The notes below the pieces were generated by a model. It saw nothing but the letters and a program-made list of their open reading frames with translations. It was not told the DNA's origin and ran no database searches. Below, in pieces: positions 27,063 through 36,267 of a stretch of 61,658 nt of DNA. This DNA is from an uncultured Eubacteriales bacterium (GTDB lineage Bacteria > Bacillota > Clostridia > Oscillospirales > Acutalibacteraceae): positions 1 through 61,658 of the forward strand of contig CAKSJY010000009.1 in the NCBI GenBank assembly GCA_934464585.1. Direction: 5' to 3'. Position 1 is the first letter of the stretch. Each line of letters begins with the position of its first letter. The position numbers were made by a program, and so were the translations under genes.

Positions 27063-27824
27063 TTAAAATCGGTTTAAAAACTGAAGTACCCTTTCATTTT
27101 TAGTATTATCGAAGATTTCCGAAGGGGTACCTTCTTCAATAATTTTTCCTGAATCCATGAATATAATTTTATCTGAAACATCGTGTGCGAACTGCATTTC
27201 GTGTGTAACAATTACCATTGTCATATTTTCTAGGGCAAGTTGCTTTATTACCTTTAATATTTCCCCGGTAAGTTCCGGATCGAGTGCAGATGTCGGCTCA
27301 TCAAAAAATAATATGTCCGGATGCATAGCTAAAGCTCTTGCGATTGATACACGTTGTTGTTGTCCACCGGAAAGTTGGTAGGGGTAAGAATCTTTTCTGT
27401 TTTCAAGATTCATTTTTTTCAAAAGGTTTAGAGCCTCGTTTTCTGCATCAGAGGGGGATTTACCCAAAACTCGTATAGGGGCCTCGGTTATATTTTCAAT
27501 AACAGATAGGTGTGGGAATAGGTTATAGTTTTGAAATACAAGTCCGATATGAAGTCCAATTTTAATTCGCTCATCGTGTTCTACATATACAGCTTTGCCT
27601 AAACTATTGTTTTCAACAAGGGTTTTCCCGCATATGACTATTTTTCCGGAATCGATTTCCTCAAGTTGAGTAATACAACGTAGAAGTGTACTTTTTCCTG
27701 AACCTGATGGTCCAATGATTGTAAGAACTTCTCCGCGATTTATTTCAAAGGATATATTATTTAAGATATTTAAATCTGAAAAGCTTTTTACTATGTTATG
27801 TGCGATTAACATTTTGTTACTCAA
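27063..27824 (-). CDS. Polar amino-acid ABC transporter ATPase
   Basis: 253 residues. Walker A GPSGSGKSTLLRCI, Q-loop LVFQNYNLFPHLSV, signature YQLSGGQQQRVSIARALA, Walker B ILFFDEPTSALDPEL and H-loop VTHEMQFAHDV place it in the GlnQ/HisP group. TTG at 27824 has AAGGTGA at 7 nt; an in-frame ATG at 27812 lacks a spaced ribosome site. Last gene of a binding protein-permease-ATPase operon. Confidence 0.95.
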   Translation of the reverse strand: MSNKMLIAHNIVKSFSDLNILNNISFEINRGEVLTIIGPSGSGKSTLLRCITQLEEIDSGKIVICGKTLVENNSLGKAVYVEHDERIKIGLHIGLVFQNYNLFPHLSVIENITEAPIRVLGKSPSDAENEALNLLKKMNLENRKDSYPYQLSGGQQQRVSIARALAMHPDILFFDEPTSALDPELTGEILKVIKQLALENMTMVIVTHEMQFAHDVSDKIIFMDSGKIIEEGTPSEIFDNTKNERVLQFLNRF

Positions 27825-27847
27825 AGTTATTTCACCTTCTTATAAAA

Positions 27848-28489
27848 CTAACGGTAATATGATAATTTGTTTTCTATACAAGAAAAAATCTTTGTAAGTA
27901 TTCCGTTCATTATCAAATAGAATATGGCAGCTACTGCAAAGGGTACTGCACTTACATATGCACTCGCAAATTTTTGAGTTACTCGCATAATTTCAATTAC
28001 AACGATAGTTTGGGCTAAAGATGTATCCTTAACTAAGGTTATAAATTCATTTCCCATAGCGGGCATAATTTTCTTTATTACCTGTGGTAGGATTATTCTA
28101 AAAAAGGTTTGTTTTTTGCTAAAGCCTAAAACTTTGCATGCTTCATATTGTCCGATAGGGATTGCTTGTATTCCACCACGATATATTTCAGCGAAATATG
28201 CTGCATAATTTAAAGAAAACGCAATAATAGCAGCGGGAAAACGAGGAACTTGGATACCAAAAAGCGGTTTTAAACCATAAAACACGAACATAAGTTGAAG
28301 CATTAAAGGAGTACCACGCATAAGTAGTATGTAGATGTTGGTAGGAATGCTTATAGCTTTATACTTCGACATTCTCCCGAAGCTTATAATTAAACCTAAG
28401 GGTAGGGCGAATATTAATGTTAAGAAGAAAATTTCTATGGTTGTTAAACTTGCGAAAAACATTTGGTTAAAAAGAAGACCAAAGTTCAT
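27848..28489 (-). CDS. Polar amino-acid ABC transporter permease
   Basis: 213 residues with five membrane helices and the HisM/GlnP-type EAA loop (YEACKVLGFSKKQTFFRIIL). It opens MNFGLLFNQMFFASLTTIEI. It forms the membrane channel together with the ATPase (27063-27824) and the lipoprotein receptor (28518-29351). Confidence 0.94.
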   Translation of the reverse strand: MNFGLLFNQMFFASLTTIEIFFLTLIFALPLGLIISFGRMSKYKAISIPTNIYILLMRGTPLMLQLMFVFYGLKPLFGIQVPRFPAAIIAFSLNYAAYFAEIYRGGIQAIPIGQYEACKVLGFSKKQTFFRIILPQVIKKIMPAMGNEFITLVKDTSLAQTIVVIEIMRVTQKFASAYVSAVPFAVAAIFYLIMNGILTKIFSCIENKLSYYR

Positions 28490-28517
28490 TTATTTATCAC
28501 CTCTTAAGTGTGTTAAT

Positions 28518-29351
28518 TTACCATTTATCTATACAGGTTATATCTTTTGCAAACCATTTTTCTGATATAGCGGAAACTGTACCGTCATTATCCATTGCTT
28601 TAAGAGTATCCTCAATTGCAGTGCGAAGTTTATTATCATTTTTTCTAAATCCGATTACATATTCTTCTTGTGCCAAAGAGAAAGCTTCTCCGTCATTATC
28701 AGTAATTAAACGATACGCATTAGGATTTTGAGAGATATAAAATCTTGCAATAACCTCATCCATAGCAATAGCATCGACAGTTGAGTTATTAAGTTCAAAA
28801 ATAGCTTTTGTATATGTATCAATTGTCAGAATTTCTCCGACAGAATTGGTTATGTCCGGTCGTTTATTAAGGGCATGTTCGGCAGATGATTCTGTTTGTA
28901 CGCAAAGAGTCTTACCATCAAGGTCCTGAATATGTTTAAAACAGGAATCATTCCTTACTAAAATACATTGGTTGTTATTCATGTATGGTCGGCTTAGTCC
29001 TAGGGTATTATCTAAAGCTTGGGTCTTACTAAGTCCATTCCAAATACAGTCAATATTTCCGCCTGTGAGTTCTAGCTCCTTAATCTGCCAATCGATAGTT
29101 TGAAATTCTATTTCAACACCAAGTCTTGATGCAACTTCCTTTGCAAGATCGACATCAAAGCCTATAAGCTCACCGTTGTTTTTGTCCATATATCCCATAG
29201 GAGGGAAGGAATCATCAAGGCCGACTGTTAGTACACCTTTTTTATAAATATTTTCTAGAGAATTGTCTGTAGTATCGTTGTTTGAAGAACAAGAACAAAG
29301 TGTTAGCATAAATATGGTACACACTACAAACAAAAAGAAGTTTTTTTTCAA
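28518..29351 (-). CDS. Amino-acid ABC transporter substrate-binding lipoprotein
   Basis: 277 residues. Signal peptide with lipobox LCSC (MKKNFFLFVVCTIFMLTLCS), then the family 3 periplasmic-binding fold: LTVGLDDSFPPMGYMDKN, GELIGFDVDLAKEVASRLG and WNGLSKTQALDN. Ligand is probably a polar amino acid or cystine; it cannot be resolved from sequence. First gene of the three-gene importer. An unannotated TACAAT-like box lies in the 100-nt upstream gap. Confidence 0.95.
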   Translation of the reverse strand: MKKNFFLFVVCTIFMLTLCSCSSNNDTTDNSLENIYKKGVLTVGLDDSFPPMGYMDKNNGELIGFDVDLAKEVASRLGVEIEFQTIDWQIKELELTGGNIDCIWNGLSKTQALDNTLGLSRPYMNNNQCILVRNDSCFKHIQDLDGKTLCVQTESSAEHALNKRPDITNSVGEILTIDTYTKAIFELNNSTVDAIAMDEVIARFYISQNPNAYRLITDNDGEAFSLAQEEYVIGFRKNDNKLRTAIEDTLKAMDNDGTVSAISEKWFAKDITCIDKW

Positions 29352-29451
29352 TCAAACACACCTGCTCTAATCAAAAATCAATATATTAGCATTGTAGCAT
29401 ATTAGCGCGCTAAAGTAAAGATTTTAAAACTTTACCTTAATTTTCATAGGG

Positions 29452-30003
29452 TTATTTATCGGATTTTAATATTGAGTAATAACAAGCATCGCAAATACCT
29501 TGGTTATTGTGGTCAGCCTGTCTTAAAGTACCCTCATAGTGCATACCACACTTTTTCATAACTTTTCCTGAGTTTGGATTGTTAGTATCGTGACGTGATT
29601 CGATTCTGTTTACATTAACATTAGTGAAAAAATAATTAATTAAAGCCTTTAATGCTTCGGTTGTATACCCTTTATGCCACCACTTTTTACCGATACAGTA
29701 GCCTATATGTACAATTGATAGATCCTCATTTTGGTCTACAACGCCAATGCTCCCAATAGGGGATGAGGTATCATCTTTTAAAGTGATTGCCCATTGATAG
29801 TAATCTAAATTTTGGTATAGAGATGTCCATTCTTTTAAAATGTTTTGTGTTATTTCGATATTTAAATGTGGTGGCCATGTAAGATACTTTGTGACTTCAG
29901 GATCAGATGCCCAATTATTATACATAGCGGATGCATCGTTTAATTTAAATTTTCTGAGTAATAGGCGTTCAGTTTCAATTTTCTTTGTTCCGCAGTGGTT
30001 CAT
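29452..30003 (-). CDS. GNAT acetyltransferase (RimJ/RimL type)
   Basis: 183 residues. ETERLLLRKFKLNDASAMY at the N-terminus, HIGYCIGKKWWHKGYTTEAL (acetyl-CoA loop) and ESRHDTNNPNSGKVMKKCGM at the C-terminus are classical for N-terminal acetyltransferases of the RimJ/RimL group. Substrate unknown: it may acetylate a ribosomal protein, an antibiotic or a small molecule. RBS AAAGGAG. Confidence 0.92.
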   Translation of the reverse strand: MNHCGTKKIETERLLLRKFKLNDASAMYNNWASDPEVTKYLTWPPHLNIEITQNILKEWTSLYQNLDYYQWAITLKDDTSSPIGSIGVVDQNEDLSIVHIGYCIGKKWWHKGYTTEALKALINYFFTNVNVNRIESRHDTNNPNSGKVMKKCGMHYEGTLRQADHNNQGICDACYYSILKSDK

Positions 30004-30130
30004 TAGGCAAGCTCCTTTATTTGTTGGTTTTAGCCTTTTAATATCATTTTTCTAATGGACGTAGAATAAATATACCTCAATAATTAATGGTTTACTCTAG
30101 AAATAACTCTTAAATTCAACAGATTATAGC

Positions 30131-30958
30131 CTATTCATGTTTTAGGGCCTTTTGTGCTGTGAGCCCTAATGTTTTAAACATATCGCAATATCTTTCAAAA
30201 CCATTTTCACCAATAATATAAATATTTGGCATATATGAAAGACGCTTGGAGGAATAAGCAATACGTTCTAAACCATTATCAAATGCGGTATGATTGCATA
30301 ATGCTACATCTACATGCTTTTCCTTGGCTTTGTTTCGGAAATAGTCTAAAGAATTGAGGAATTGTTCTATTCCGGTAGAGTTTCCCCAGGGTGGCGTTGC
30401 ACCACCTAAAAGTGCTGCCATATGAGTAACACCATTTTCTGCTATAGGGAAGATATAGCTAAGACATCCGGGAGTGTGGCCCGGTGTGGAATATACATAA
30501 ATATTTTTATCTTTGCAAGGAATAATATCTCCATCTTGCAAGTAACAGTCGATATCAAAATCCTTCCATGTATCTGGACGATCAGGTTTTGTGGGATTAT
30601 TTTGCCAAAAAATATCGTCGGTTTTTGAAAGGTAAGTTTTTACGCTATGTTTTTCAACAAACCATTTTCCACAACCTGTATGATCTACATGACCATGGGT
30701 AAGTACAAGTTTGGTTATATTATTAGGATTCCATCCTACTGACTGGACTGCCTTTATAATTGTATCATAGACAATTTTATTGGGCCAAATGGCATCAAAA
30801 ATAACTAAGCCGTCCTCTGTTTTCCATACAAAACAATTTGTTGCCTTTTGTGATACAATCAATAAATCATCGAAGATTTGTGAGTAGGTAAAAAAGTTCA
30901 TATCTTCCATATCATTAATCATATCAAAGGATAATTCTGGGATTACATTTAATTTCAT
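30131..30958 (-). CDS. Metallo-beta-lactamase-fold hydrolase
   Basis: 275 residues. Metal motif KLVLTHGHVDHTGCG (HxHxDH), a downstream histidine in YVYSTPGHTPGCLSYIF and another in LCNHTAFDNG fit a dinuclear zinc hydrolase similar to glyoxalase II or MBL-type lactonases. There is no signal peptide, so it is cytoplasmic and not a secreted beta-lactamase. Specific substrate not recognised. Confidence 0.9.
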   Translation of the reverse strand: MKLNVIPELSFDMINDMEDMNFFTYSQIFDDLLIVSQKATNCFVWKTEDGLVIFDAIWPNKIVYDTIIKAVQSVGWNPNNITKLVLTHGHVDHTGCGKWFVEKHSVKTYLSKTDDIFWQNNPTKPDRPDTWKDFDIDCYLQDGDIIPCKDKNIYVYSTPGHTPGCLSYIFPIAENGVTHMAALLGGATPPWGNSTGIEQFLNSLDYFRNKAKEKHVDVALCNHTAFDNGLERIAYSSKRLSYMPNIYIIGENGFERYCDMFKTLGLTAQKALKHE

Positions 30959-30995
30959 ATTTATATTCCTTTTTGCTTTTGTACTTTTTTAAAAA

Positions 30996-31220
30996 CTATA
31001 ATTTAGAATACCTTATTGTAAAAGTAGTTAAATTATTTTTAGACTGTACATTTATATAACCGTTTTCACTACCTATAATTGTTTTTGCCAAGGCAAGTCC
31101 TATGCCAATGCTATACTTTGTTGCGTTTTTACCTCTATAAAATCTCTTAAAAATATTTGGCAAGTCTTCTTTTAAAATTGCTTCACCATCATTTTCAATA
31201 GCATTTTTTATGATATTCAT
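30996..31220 (-). pseudogene. Sensor histidine kinase remnant (HATPase C-terminus)
   Basis: Only the last 74 residues of a histidine kinase remain. The N-box fragment NIIKNAIEN runs straight into NDGEAILKEDLPNIFKRFYR, which lacks the roughly 25 residues normally between the N- and G1-boxes. The G2 region SIGIGLALAKTII and a C-terminal strand remain. Upstream minus-strand sequence contains another short frame, IADDFKKKFEK, that might be an eroded neighbour. No HisKA, sensor domain or response regulator is present, so this is decay. Confidence 0.8.
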
Positions 31221-31324
31221 AATTATTTTTCAAATTTTTTTTTAAAATCATCTGCAATAGATATATTATTTTAAAAAGATAAAATATTCAGATTGATCAT
31301 TCCAACTTAATAAAATTATAACAA

Positions 31325-31358
31325 AACAGAGGGGCCTTTTCCACCCCTCTGTTTGTTA
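31325..31358 (-). terminator. Terminator of beta-helix copy 1
   Basis: ACAGAGGGG and CCCCTCTGT stem with T-rich 3' side on the minus strand, overlapping the end of the gene. Its sequence differs from the terminators of copies 2-4. Confidence 0.85.
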
Positions 31359-33668
31359 TTTATTAAATTTTCTTTTTAAAATTACTATACCAGACAATGC
31401 TATTATTGATGCAGCCCAAAGACTTAGTATGTAAACGTAATTGATATTTTCGCCGGTTGTAAGGCTATTCTTTAGGTTGCTATCATTTGTGTTTATGCTA
31501 TTTGCATTTGTATCCATTTGTGTGACTTCAGCATCGTTCGACTTTGCTTGATATATCGCATACGGCGAAAAATGCTTTATAACTAGTTTTGCAAACTTAT
31601 CTTCGCTTGACGGGCCTTCTATGGTGCCTGCATATTCAACATCTATTTTTTCTGTCATTTCACCGTTTATGAAGATTGCACTTAGCTTGTCCTTGTCCCA
31701 GTTAGGGTCTATTTTTACATAGCAGGTTAAGTCTGAATCCAAGGTTGTGTACTCGTTTCCGTCTGGGTCAGTTACCCCTATTAGGAAAATTGTCAATTTT
31801 CCATCTTCTATTTTATCTTTGTATTCGCTTCCTATTTTATCATAGTACTTGCTTATGTCGTCAATTACTTGAACATAGAACCTGGAGCCTGTCCTAAATA
31901 ACCCATTGCTGTTGTCTATGCAGTACCAGATGCCGCTTCCGTCTGCTTTGGTATTTAACCATATCCTTCCGTTGCCTCCGACTTCTGCGCTAGCCTTGCC
32001 ATTTTCATCGACGTAGTATGTTACACCTTTATTTCGTACCATTTGTTCCCAGTTAGTTTTATTTTTCATGTATATAATTTCATTTCCAATAAGATTTAAA
32101 TGGTGGTTATCACTATCTGTTTCAAAACAACTTAAATCACTTTGGGTGATATTATAGCCTTCAGCCGATTTTACCACTGCTTTATTGAAGGAGTTATGTT
32201 TTAATTTTATTAAGCCTGTAAATTTTCCATCGATAATTATATAACCATCTTCAGAGGCAAATATTACATTATTTTTCTTATTTACGGAGTTGTCTATTAC
32301 TTTTGCAGAACCTTTTACTTTAAATTGCTTTTTCTCACAAACATACACACCGCATTTTTCATTGTTAGTAACTGTTCCTCCACTCATTGTTAAGGTCCCA
32401 TTGTTATATATGCCACCTACAGAGTTTCCAGTGATTGTTCCACCGCTAATTGTTACGGTTCCATCATTAAATATGCCGCCTCCATCTGTAGCAGTATTTC
32501 CAGTAATTGTTCCACCGTTAATTGTTACAGTTCCGGTATTATATATGCAACCTCCATAATCGTATGCAGTATTTGCGCTTATTTCTCCGTCGCTAATTGT
32601 TACGGTTCCTAGACTATTATATATACCGCCTCCATCGCGGGATGTAGTATTTTTAGTAATTGTTCCGCCACCTATTATTAGGTTTCCTAGACTATTATAT
32701 ATGCCACCTCCATATCCATAGCCGGGGGATGTGGCATTTGCGCTTATTTCTCCATTGCTTATTGTTATGGTTCCCCTATAATTACATATACCGCCTCCAT
32801 AGCTGGATGCAGTATTTTTAGTGATTGTTCCGCCGCTTATTATTAGATTTCCTAGACTATTATATATGCCGCCCCCATAGCCGTAGTCATATTCATAGCT
32901 GGGGGATGCAGTATTTAATCTTATTTCTCCGCTAATTATTGTTACAGTTCCTTGATTATTACATATGCCGCCTCCACGTTCAGCAGTGTTTTTAGTAATT
33001 GTTCCTCCGTTAATTGTTACGGTTCCTTTATTATCTATGCCACCTCCATTATCTGTAGAAGTGTTTTTAGTAATTGTTCCGCTTTTCATTGTAAATTCGC
33101 TGTTTTCAGATACCTCAACTGCTGCATTTTTATTGGAGAGCTTATTTCCGTCAATTGTTATCTCTTCCATCGTTAATTTTCCGGGAGATTCAACCTTTAT
33201 TATTGGACCATTTGTATGATTACGTAAAAGACTACCGCTTCCTCTTAAACTTATACTCTTATTTATTACAACGGTCTCTTCCATAGTTATAGTAGCATTA
33301 ATTTGTATTGTATCACCGTCGTTTGCCTCGTTTATCTTATTTTTTAAATCTGTACTTGTGCCGTCGTCTAATTCCAGGACTTTGGGTTCAGACTCAGACG
33401 TAGCAAAAGTATCTACTTGTTGCATATCTACATCACTATTGATTTGTAGTGCATCACTATCGTTTGCCTCGTCTATCTTATTTTGCAAATTTGCGCTTGT
33501 ATTTTCGTCTAATTCCAGGACTGCAGGCTCAGGCGTAGATGTAGCAGAATTAGCCACAGACTCGGCAAAACTCGTAAATGGTACCGCTGCTTGTACTAAC
33601 AGCAACATTAAAAAAACACTTAGAATTCGTTTCAAACCTATCCTCATTTTAGATTTAATTTTTGACAT
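31356..33668 (-). CDS. Secreted beta-helix surface protein, copy 1
   Basis: About 770 residues. The true start is the ATG at 33668 (AAAGGAGG at 33677-33684); the upstream ATG at 33710 gives only an extra tail. Signal peptide (about 1-36, ..VPFTSFAES), then a cap region LKNKINEANDGDTIQINATI. A right-handed beta-helix follows with about nine GGGIYN/NNGTVTISGGTI rungs of 20-30 residues (Pmp-like repeats). A conserved C-terminal domain (VTYYVDENGKASAEVGG, TDPDGNEYTTLDSDL, HFSPYAIYQ) follows. The end is NSLTTGEN, a hydrophobic helix and KRKFNK: a surface-anchor-like tail. Probably an adhesin or glycan-binding surface protein. First of four tandem paralogues. Confidence 0.85.
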   Translation of the reverse strand: MSKIKSKMRIGLKRILSVFLMLLLVQAAVPFTSFAESVANSATSTPEPAVLELDENTSANLQNKIDEANDSDALQINSDVDMQQVDTFATSESEPKVLELDDGTSTDLKNKINEANDGDTIQINATITMEETVVINKSISLRGSGSLLRNHTNGPIIKVESPGKLTMEEITIDGNKLSNKNAAVEVSENSEFTMKSGTITKNTSTDNGGGIDNKGTVTINGGTITKNTAERGGGICNNQGTVTIISGEIRLNTASPSYEYDYGYGGGIYNSLGNLIISGGTITKNTASSYGGGICNYRGTITISNGEISANATSPGYGYGGGIYNSLGNLIIGGGTITKNTTSRDGGGIYNSLGTVTISDGEISANTAYDYGGCIYNTGTVTINGGTITGNTATDGGGIFNDGTVTISGGTITGNSVGGIYNNGTLTMSGGTVTNNEKCGVYVCEKKQFKVKGSAKVIDNSVNKKNNVIFASEDGYIIIDGKFTGLIKLKHNSFNKAVVKSAEGYNITQSDLSCFETDSDNHHLNLIGNEIIYMKNKTNWEQMVRNKGVTYYVDENGKASAEVGGNGRIWLNTKADGSGIWYCIDNSNGLFRTGSRFYVQVIDDISKYYDKIGSEYKDKIEDGKLTIFLIGVTDPDGNEYTTLDSDLTCYVKIDPNWDKDKLSAIFINGEMTEKIDVEYAGTIEGPSSEDKFAKLVIKHFSPYAIYQAKSNDAEVTQMDTNANSINTNDSNLKNSLTTGENINYVYILSLWAASIIALSGIVILKRKFNK

Positions 33669-33746
33669 TATTCGGACCTCCTTTAATTTACAGATAATTT
33701 TATTGCGCAATCCTAATTAAATTTAATTACGACTTTTTATACCTGT

Positions 33747-33775
33747 ATTATACAATAGTATATAAAAAGTTTCAA
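33747..33775 (-). promoter_or_regulatory. Promoter of beta-helix copy 1
   Basis: On the minus strand, TTGAAA (33775-33770) and TATAAT (33752-33747) are 17 bp apart. The same element precedes all four copies. Confidence 0.85.
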
Positions 33776-33825
33776 TATGGTAATATTAATAAATCTTATG
33801 CATTTTTCATATTTTTATCAATATT

Positions 33826-33860
33826 AAAAAAGGTCACCTCTAAACAGAAGTGACCTTTTA
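33826..33860 (-). terminator. Terminator of beta-helix copy 2
   Basis: AAAAGGTCAC and GTGACCTTTT with an inner TCT/AGA form a long hairpin right after the stop of copy 2. Confidence 0.85.
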
Positions 33861-33862
33861 AT

Positions 33863-36073
33863 TTATTTACTAAATTTTCTTTTTAAAATTACTATACCAG
33901 ACAATGCTATTATTGATGCGGCCCAAAGACTTAGTATATAAACGTAATTGAAGTTTTCTCCAGTTGCAAGGCTATTCTTTAGGTTGCTATCATTTGTGTT
34001 TATGCTATTTGCATTTGTATCCATTTGTGTGACTTCAGCGTCGTTCGACTTTGCTTGATATATCGCATACGGCGAAAAATGCTTTATAACTAGTTTTGCA
34101 AACTTATCTTCGCTTGACGGGCCTTCTATGGTGCCTGCATATTCAACATCTATTTTTTCTGTCATTTCACCGTTTATGAAGATTGCACTTAGCTTGTCCT
34201 TGTCCCAGTTAGGGTCTATTTTTACATAGCAGGTTAAGTCTGAATCCAAGGTTGTGTACTCGTTTCCGTCTGGGTCAGTTACCCCTATTAGGAAAATTGT
34301 CAATTTTCCATCTTCTATTTTATCTTTGTATTCGCTTCCTATTTTATCATAGTACTTGCTTATGTCGTCAATTACTTGAACATAGAACCTGGAGCCTGTC
34401 CTAAATAACCCATTGCTGTTGTCTATGCAGTACCAGATGCCGCTTCCGTCTGCTTTGGTATTTAACCATATCCTTCCGTTGCCTCCGACTTCTGCGCTAG
34501 CTTTGCCATTTTCATCGACGTAGTATGTTACACCTTTATTTTGTACCATTTGTCCCCAGTCAGTTTTATCTTCCATGTATATAATTTCATTGCCGATAAG
34601 ATTTAAATAAGTATCCTCGCCATCTGCTTCAAAACGGCTTAAATCACTTTGGGTAATATTATAGTCTTCAATCGGTTTTACCACTGCCTTATTGAAAGAA
34701 TTCTGTTTTACTTTTATTAATCCGGTAAATTCTCCTGTAATAGTTATATAATCATCCTCAGAAGAAAATGCGACATTATCGTTTTTATCCATACCGTTGT
34801 CTATTATTTTTACTGAGCCTTGTACATTAAATTGTGTTCCCTTGTAAGTGTATACACCGCCTCCATCGTATATAGCAGAATTCCCAGAAATTGTTCCTCT
34901 GTTCATGGTTAAGTTTTTGTCATTATATATGCCGCCGCCATTATGCTTAGCGGTATTTTCCTTAATTGTTCCGCCATCAACTGTTAAGGTTCCGTAGTTA
35001 TATATGCCGCCGCCATCATATATAGCAGAATTTTCAGTAATTGTTCCATCGAGCATTTGTAAAGTTACGTCATTATATATACCGCCTCCATTATGCTTAG
35101 CGGTATTTTCCTTAATTGTTCCGCCGTCAACTGTTACGGTTCCGTCATTATATATACCGCCGCCGTCATATATAGAAGAATTCCCAGAAATTATTCCTCC
35201 ACTTATTGTTAAGGTTCCAGAATTACATATGCCACCTCCATTATCGGTGGATGTAGAATTTCCGGAAATTGTTCCATTGAGCATTTGTAAGGTTCCGTGG
35301 CTATATATGCCGCCTCCATTATGCTTAGCGGTATTTTCCTTAATTGTTCCGCTGTTAATTGTTAAGGTTCCATAATTATATATACCGCCTCCATCATATA
35401 TGGCAGAGTTTCCAGAAATTGTTCCTCCACTCATTATTAAGGTTCCATCATTATATATGCCGCCTCCATTATGCTTAGCGGTATTTTCCTTAATTGTTAC
35501 GTTGTTAACTGTTAAGGTTCCGGAATTGTATATGCCCCCTCCATATTGAGAAGTATTTTCAGAAATTGTTCCGCCGTTGATTGTTACGGTTCCGTTATTA
35601 AATATGCCGCCTTCAGAGCTAGAAAAATTTCCAGTAATTGTTCCGCTCGTCATTGTAAGTTCACTTTTTTCAGATACCTCAACTGCTGCATTTTTGCTGG
35701 AGAGATTATCTCCATCAATTGTTATCTCTTCCATAGTTAATTTTCCGGGAGATTTGACACTTACTTCAATTATTGGACCATTTGTATGATTACGTAAAAG
35801 ACTACCGCTTCCTTTTAAATTTATATTCTTATTTATTTCAACAGTCTCTCCCATAATTATAGTACCATTAATTTGTATTGTATCACCGTCTTTTGCATCG
35901 TTTATCGTATTTTTTAAATCTGTATTTGTGCCGCCGTTTAATACATGGACTTTGGGTTCATCAGACTCAGCAAAACTCGTAAATGGTATTGCTGCTTGTA
36001 CTAACATCAGTGTTAAAAAAATACTTAGAATTCGTTTTAAACTTATCCTTGTTTTAGATTTAATCTTTGACAT
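33863..36073 (-). CDS. Secreted beta-helix surface protein, copy 2
   Basis: 736 residues starting at MSKIKSKTRISLKRILS, with GGAGG eight bases upstream. Signal peptide about 1-36. The acidic spacer between signal and cap is shorter than in copies 1, 3 and 4. Cap LKNTINDAKDGDTIQINGTI, then about eleven GGGIYN rungs rich in TIKENTAKHNGGGIYNDGT, then the common C-terminal domain. That domain is almost identical to copy 1 from VTYYVDENG to NSL. Tail NSLATGENFN, hydrophobic helix, KRKFSK. Own promoter and terminator. Confidence 0.85.
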   Translation of the reverse strand: MSKIKSKTRISLKRILSIFLTLMLVQAAIPFTSFAESDEPKVHVLNGGTNTDLKNTINDAKDGDTIQINGTIIMGETVEINKNINLKGSGSLLRNHTNGPIIEVSVKSPGKLTMEEITIDGDNLSSKNAAVEVSEKSELTMTSGTITGNFSSSEGGIFNNGTVTINGGTISENTSQYGGGIYNSGTLTVNNVTIKENTAKHNGGGIYNDGTLIMSGGTISGNSAIYDGGGIYNYGTLTINSGTIKENTAKHNGGGIYSHGTLQMLNGTISGNSTSTDNGGGICNSGTLTISGGIISGNSSIYDGGGIYNDGTVTVDGGTIKENTAKHNGGGIYNDVTLQMLDGTITENSAIYDGGGIYNYGTLTVDGGTIKENTAKHNGGGIYNDKNLTMNRGTISGNSAIYDGGGVYTYKGTQFNVQGSVKIIDNGMDKNDNVAFSSEDDYITITGEFTGLIKVKQNSFNKAVVKPIEDYNITQSDLSRFEADGEDTYLNLIGNEIIYMEDKTDWGQMVQNKGVTYYVDENGKASAEVGGNGRIWLNTKADGSGIWYCIDNSNGLFRTGSRFYVQVIDDISKYYDKIGSEYKDKIEDGKLTIFLIGVTDPDGNEYTTLDSDLTCYVKIDPNWDKDKLSAIFINGEMTEKIDVEYAGTIEGPSSEDKFAKLVIKHFSPYAIYQAKSNDAEVTQMDTNANSINTNDSNLKNSLATGENFNYVYILSLWAASIIALSGIVILKRKFSK

Positions 36074-36150
36074 TGTTTGGCCTCCTTTAATTTACAAATA
36101 ACTTTATTGTGCAGTCATAATTAAACTTGATTATGACTTTTTATGCCTGT

Positions 36151-36179
36151 ATTATACAACATTATATAAAAAGTTTCAA
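36151..36179 (-). promoter_or_regulatory. Promoter of beta-helix copy 2
   Basis: TTGAAA (36179-36174) and TATAAT (36156-36151) on the minus strand, 17 bp spacing, with flanks nearly identical to copies 1, 3 and 4. Confidence 0.85.
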
Positions 36180-36230
36180 TATGGTAATATTAATAAATTT
36201 TATGAATTTTTCATATTTTTATCAATATTA

Positions 36231-36264
36231 AAAAAGGGTCACCTCTAAGCAGAGGTGGCCCTTA
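36231..36264 (-). terminator. Terminator of beta-helix copy 3
   Basis: AAGGGTCACCTCT and AGAGGTGGCCCTT hairpin directly after the stop of copy 3. Confidence 0.85.
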
Positions 36265-36267
36265 AAT

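Noticed and set aside
30131..30958. Secreted beta-lactamase
   Set aside because: MBL motif only; no signal peptide, and the sequence style is that of cytoplasmic hydrolases.
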